From assembly GCA_947034885.2 (NCBI GenBank), contig OX344749.2:6649501-6713500 (forward strand): a stretch of DNA of 64,000 bases, written 5' to 3'. This document shows positions 61,610 to 64,000 of the stretch, piece after piece. A model generated the notes under the pieces. The model ran no database searches and was not told the origin of the DNA. It worked only from the letters and a program-made list of their open reading frames with translations. The translations under genes and the position numbers were made by a program. Positions within the stretch are counted from its first letter, which is position 1; each line of letters opens with the position of its first letter. The stretch comes from Thuidium tamariscinum. Taxonomy: Eukaryota; Streptophyta; Bryopsida; Hypnales; Thuidiaceae.

Positions 61610-63665
61610 TCAGTCCCCGTTCTTAGACCCGTTCTCAGGCGCGGTATACACACCTGGCGCGAGCCTCCGTTTCGCGCTCGCTTCCAACGGCACCCTCTTC
61701 CACAGCGTGCCCGACCCCTCCCCTTCCTTCCCCTCGTGCTCCTCCACCTTCCCCCACTCAAACGCCTGCAACAACGTCGCCACCGCAGTCTGAACCAATG
61801 TACTCCCCGCCGGCAATCCCGGACACATCCTCCTCCCCGACCCGAACGGCAATAACTCGAAGCTCTGTCCTTGAAGATCCACCTTCTCATTCTTCCCACC
61901 AGGCAGAAACCTCTCGGGGGAGAATCGCATCGCATCGGGGTAAACCCTCTCCAGTCGTCCTAACCCCCACAAGTTCAAAAACACAATCGTGCCCGCGGGA
62001 ATGTCGTAGCCGAAAACTGTGCAGGGGTGGAGGGCTTTGTGAGGGAGGATGGGGATGGGGGGGTGGAAACGAAAGGACTCTTTCACGACGGCCTTGATGT
62101 AAGGGAGATGGGGGAGGTCGGAGGAGGTGACGAGACGGTCGCGGCCGACGACGGTGTCGAGCTCACGTTGCGCGGTGGCCATGACGGAGGGGTTTTGGAC
62201 GAGCTCGGTCATGGCCCATTCGGTGGCCACGACGCTGGTCACGTAGCCTGCGGCGTAGACTTCCTGCAATGCAAGGGCCGGGGACAACAATCAGAAGTTC
62301 AAGTATTACTCCATATATGAGAATATGAACCTCGAACTTAGCAATCACCAAAGACAATCGCGATTCAGAACTCGGGTCGATAGATCCACTGGAATGAAGA
62401 GATCTGACCAACTTTTAATACATGAATGATTTAATCCTGATAGTTTGGCAATTTGAGATTTCATGTGCGGCCTTTAACTTAAAATTTACGGTTCTATTAG
62501 TTTTTAAATTATTAGCTTTGCTTAGTCATATACTTGTATGTCACACTTCTGGTGTTGGAATGGCTCACTTCAACGAAATTGGCTTTAAGAGATCGCGAAT
62601 GTCAAGGATCGTCATTTCCGGAAGTTAATAGATGTAAAGTGCGTTCCCTAATGGGAGTATTTCTTAGCTGTCATCAAAAAGCAAAATGCACAAACTTTGG
62701 TCTAGGGATCTATTGGAATGAAGGAATTTGAGTCAGCTCTGCCTGGATAGCCCGTGGCGAAGCTAGCGTCACGTACAGTTGTTTACTCGATCGACTTAGC
62801 TCTCGTTACAGATCACTTAGTTGCTACTGACGGTGCGTGTAATTGTGGTCCCGGTTACAGTTAATTAGATGGATCGAAATGATGTGCACACTGCATTTGT
62901 GTCCCAGCAACGACTACAGTGTTATCTTGGGATGAGTTTCTTAATAACTAAAGGTAATTATATTGAAGTGGATACCCTTGTTTCGAATTAAGTGCTGCAG
63001 AGATAAGTGAGCATACACAATTAACTAAAGCAACATCATCATGAGACTGAAGCTTCGTGAGTGAGTTTGCTTGCTTACCCAGATCATGGTTCGCACGGTG
63101 ATGAGATCGATTTCGTTGCTTCCGTCATCAGCTTCGTCCAGAAGTGTATCAAGGAAATCCTTGGACTTGTAGCTTGACGCCTGTTTCCGTTCCTCCAGGC
63201 GCTCACGAATAATAACGGCAATGAACGACTCCATCCTCGCTCGGAAGCGTTTGAATCGACCTTTCAGTCCCTGCAAGTCCCAGCTCTTGAACACCGGGAT
63301 TAAGTCGCCGAGGTTGAAGGTGCTGACGCATCGGTCGATGTCGGCCGCTATGGTCACAAGGTCCTTCAGCTTCTTGGCGTCGTCCACGCCGTCGCTCTGC
63401 TGGGAACAGGACACGCCGTCGTCGTAGCTCCCGGGCTGCTGGAAGCGCTTGCTCATCACCAGCTGCGAGAAGATGTTTCCGACCACGACCTCGATGTGGA
63501 ACCTCAAGTTTACCACGCCGTCGCAGGGGATGATGCGCACCACGTGCGCGAACTCCGCCTGCCGTAGCTGCTGCTCGGCCTCCGTCCGCTGCGACGTTGA
63601 GAATTGGGTCTGGACCAGCTTACGAAGATGCTTCGAATGGGAACTCACATCCGAGAATGTAATGT
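61610..63665 (-). CDS. cytochrome P450, C-terminal two exons (5' end outside window)
   Basis: Minus-strand exons 63665-63079 and 62263-61610 (donor TGG/GTAAGC, acceptor TTGCAG) give the last 413 residues of a microsomal P450. Visible: helix C region DITFSDVSSHSKHLRKLVQT; helix I ending AAGYVTS; K-helix KESFR (ExxR); PERF motif FSPERF; heme-binding loop FGSGRRMCPG with the thiolate Cys; and a C-terminal tail. The upstream exon with the membrane anchor begins beyond 64000; the 5' flank to the window end reads as intron. Role: NADPH-dependent monooxygenation of a small metabolite at the ER; the CYP family is not assignable by eye. Oddity: in the oxygen-activating (A/G)Gx(D/E)T(T/S) motif the acidic residue is Val. 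Confidence 0.88.
62264..63078 (-). other. P450 intron
   Basis: 815-bp intron between the I-helix halves of the P450 (TVRTMIW / EVYAAGY). It contains an ACGAAATTGGC word near 62571 like the short MITE family, but no complete element. Confidence 0.6.
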
Positions 63666-64000
63666 CTGCAACCATCAAACGATTGCAATAATCAATTGCA
63701 ATTTCTTACTACCGAAGAAGATACCCGCTGACAGTAGAATCCAGTGAAACCCGACCAGCATCAGTCCGGGAGTATCAGTCGCGCAATTGAAACCACAGAC
63801 TTAATTACACCTTGCACCGGTCCTGATCATTAATTTTCAGAGCTCTGGACGCTTACAAGCCATATTTTTAACGCCCCGAAGAATTGACGCCATTCCTGAC
63901 TGTAACAATTTATGAATTTTGGGAATCAAAGAAGACGTATAACGTAACACATGCTTTAAGCTAGATCTGTGTGAATTTGGCCCCGTTTCAGTGGTTCATT

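Noticed and set aside
61519-61935. Arg-rich minus ORF and Pro-rich plus ORFs at 61519-62320
   Set aside because: Off-frame readings of the GC-rich last P450 exon.
1-64000. CRISPR array, operon or bacterial island
   Set aside because: All recognised genes have plant introns and families; no regularly spaced short direct repeats with unique spacers were seen.

Overview
The window is nuclear DNA of a land plant. It has intron-rich genes with canonical GT/AG junctions, plant families (class III peroxidase, GT61, SOS1-type antiporter, aromatic aminotransferase, plant microsomal P450), GC-richer exons, and long AT-rich gene-poor stretches full of small non-autonomous DNA transposons. The SOS1 protein is clearly plant-like but diverged from flowering plants, and several genes look like early land plant versions. 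A bryophyte or lycophyte is my best guess. I cannot name the species from sequence alone.

Genes from left to right: (1) a + strand tyrosine-aminotransferase-family gene, 5051-10040, eight exons, 467 aa, with a possible divergent short exon at about 4.1 kb; (2) a - strand type II membrane GT61-like glycosyltransferase, 11227-12940, two exons, 442 aa, with a three-copy minisatellite in its intron; (3) a complete + strand SOS1/NHX7 plasma-membrane Na+/H+ antiporter, 29351-40813, 24 exons, 1153 aa; (4) a + strand secreted class III peroxidase, 44555-46172, three exons, 335 aa, missing both cysteines of one conserved disulfide; (5) a phase-consistent six-exon + strand gene of unknown function, 59310-61389, 244 aa; (6) the C-terminal two exons of a - strand cytochrome P450, 61610-63665, whose N-terminus lies beyond the window. 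An orphan exon-like segment sits at 42391-42581. The genes share no obvious pathway. SOS1 (salt export), the peroxidase (cell wall/ROS) and the P450 (specialised metabolism) are ordinary unlinked neighbours.

The regions 1-3.9, 13-29, 46-59 kb are mostly mobile-element debris. The clearest result is a family of about 680-745 bp elements, plus one 158 bp miniature, with ends starting GGGTGATTGCAAGAAACACT and 4-bp target-site duplications. Seven copies carry exact duplications (ATAG, ATAA, TCAT, TGAA, AAAC, AATT, TATA), and one copy is nested in another. A second family of about 170-185 bp also makes 4-bp duplications. Other elements are a 1007-bp CACTA-ended foldback with an AAT duplication, a 2.3 kb inverted repeat at 50.4-52.8 kb, MITEs ending in CCCTCGCTCGGCC, and a 364-bp foldback carrying an LTR/PBS-like motif. 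I found no tRNA, rRNA, CRISPR array or intact autonomous transposon, and no new multi-gene system. The novelty is in the repeats and in a few residue-level oddities of the genes.
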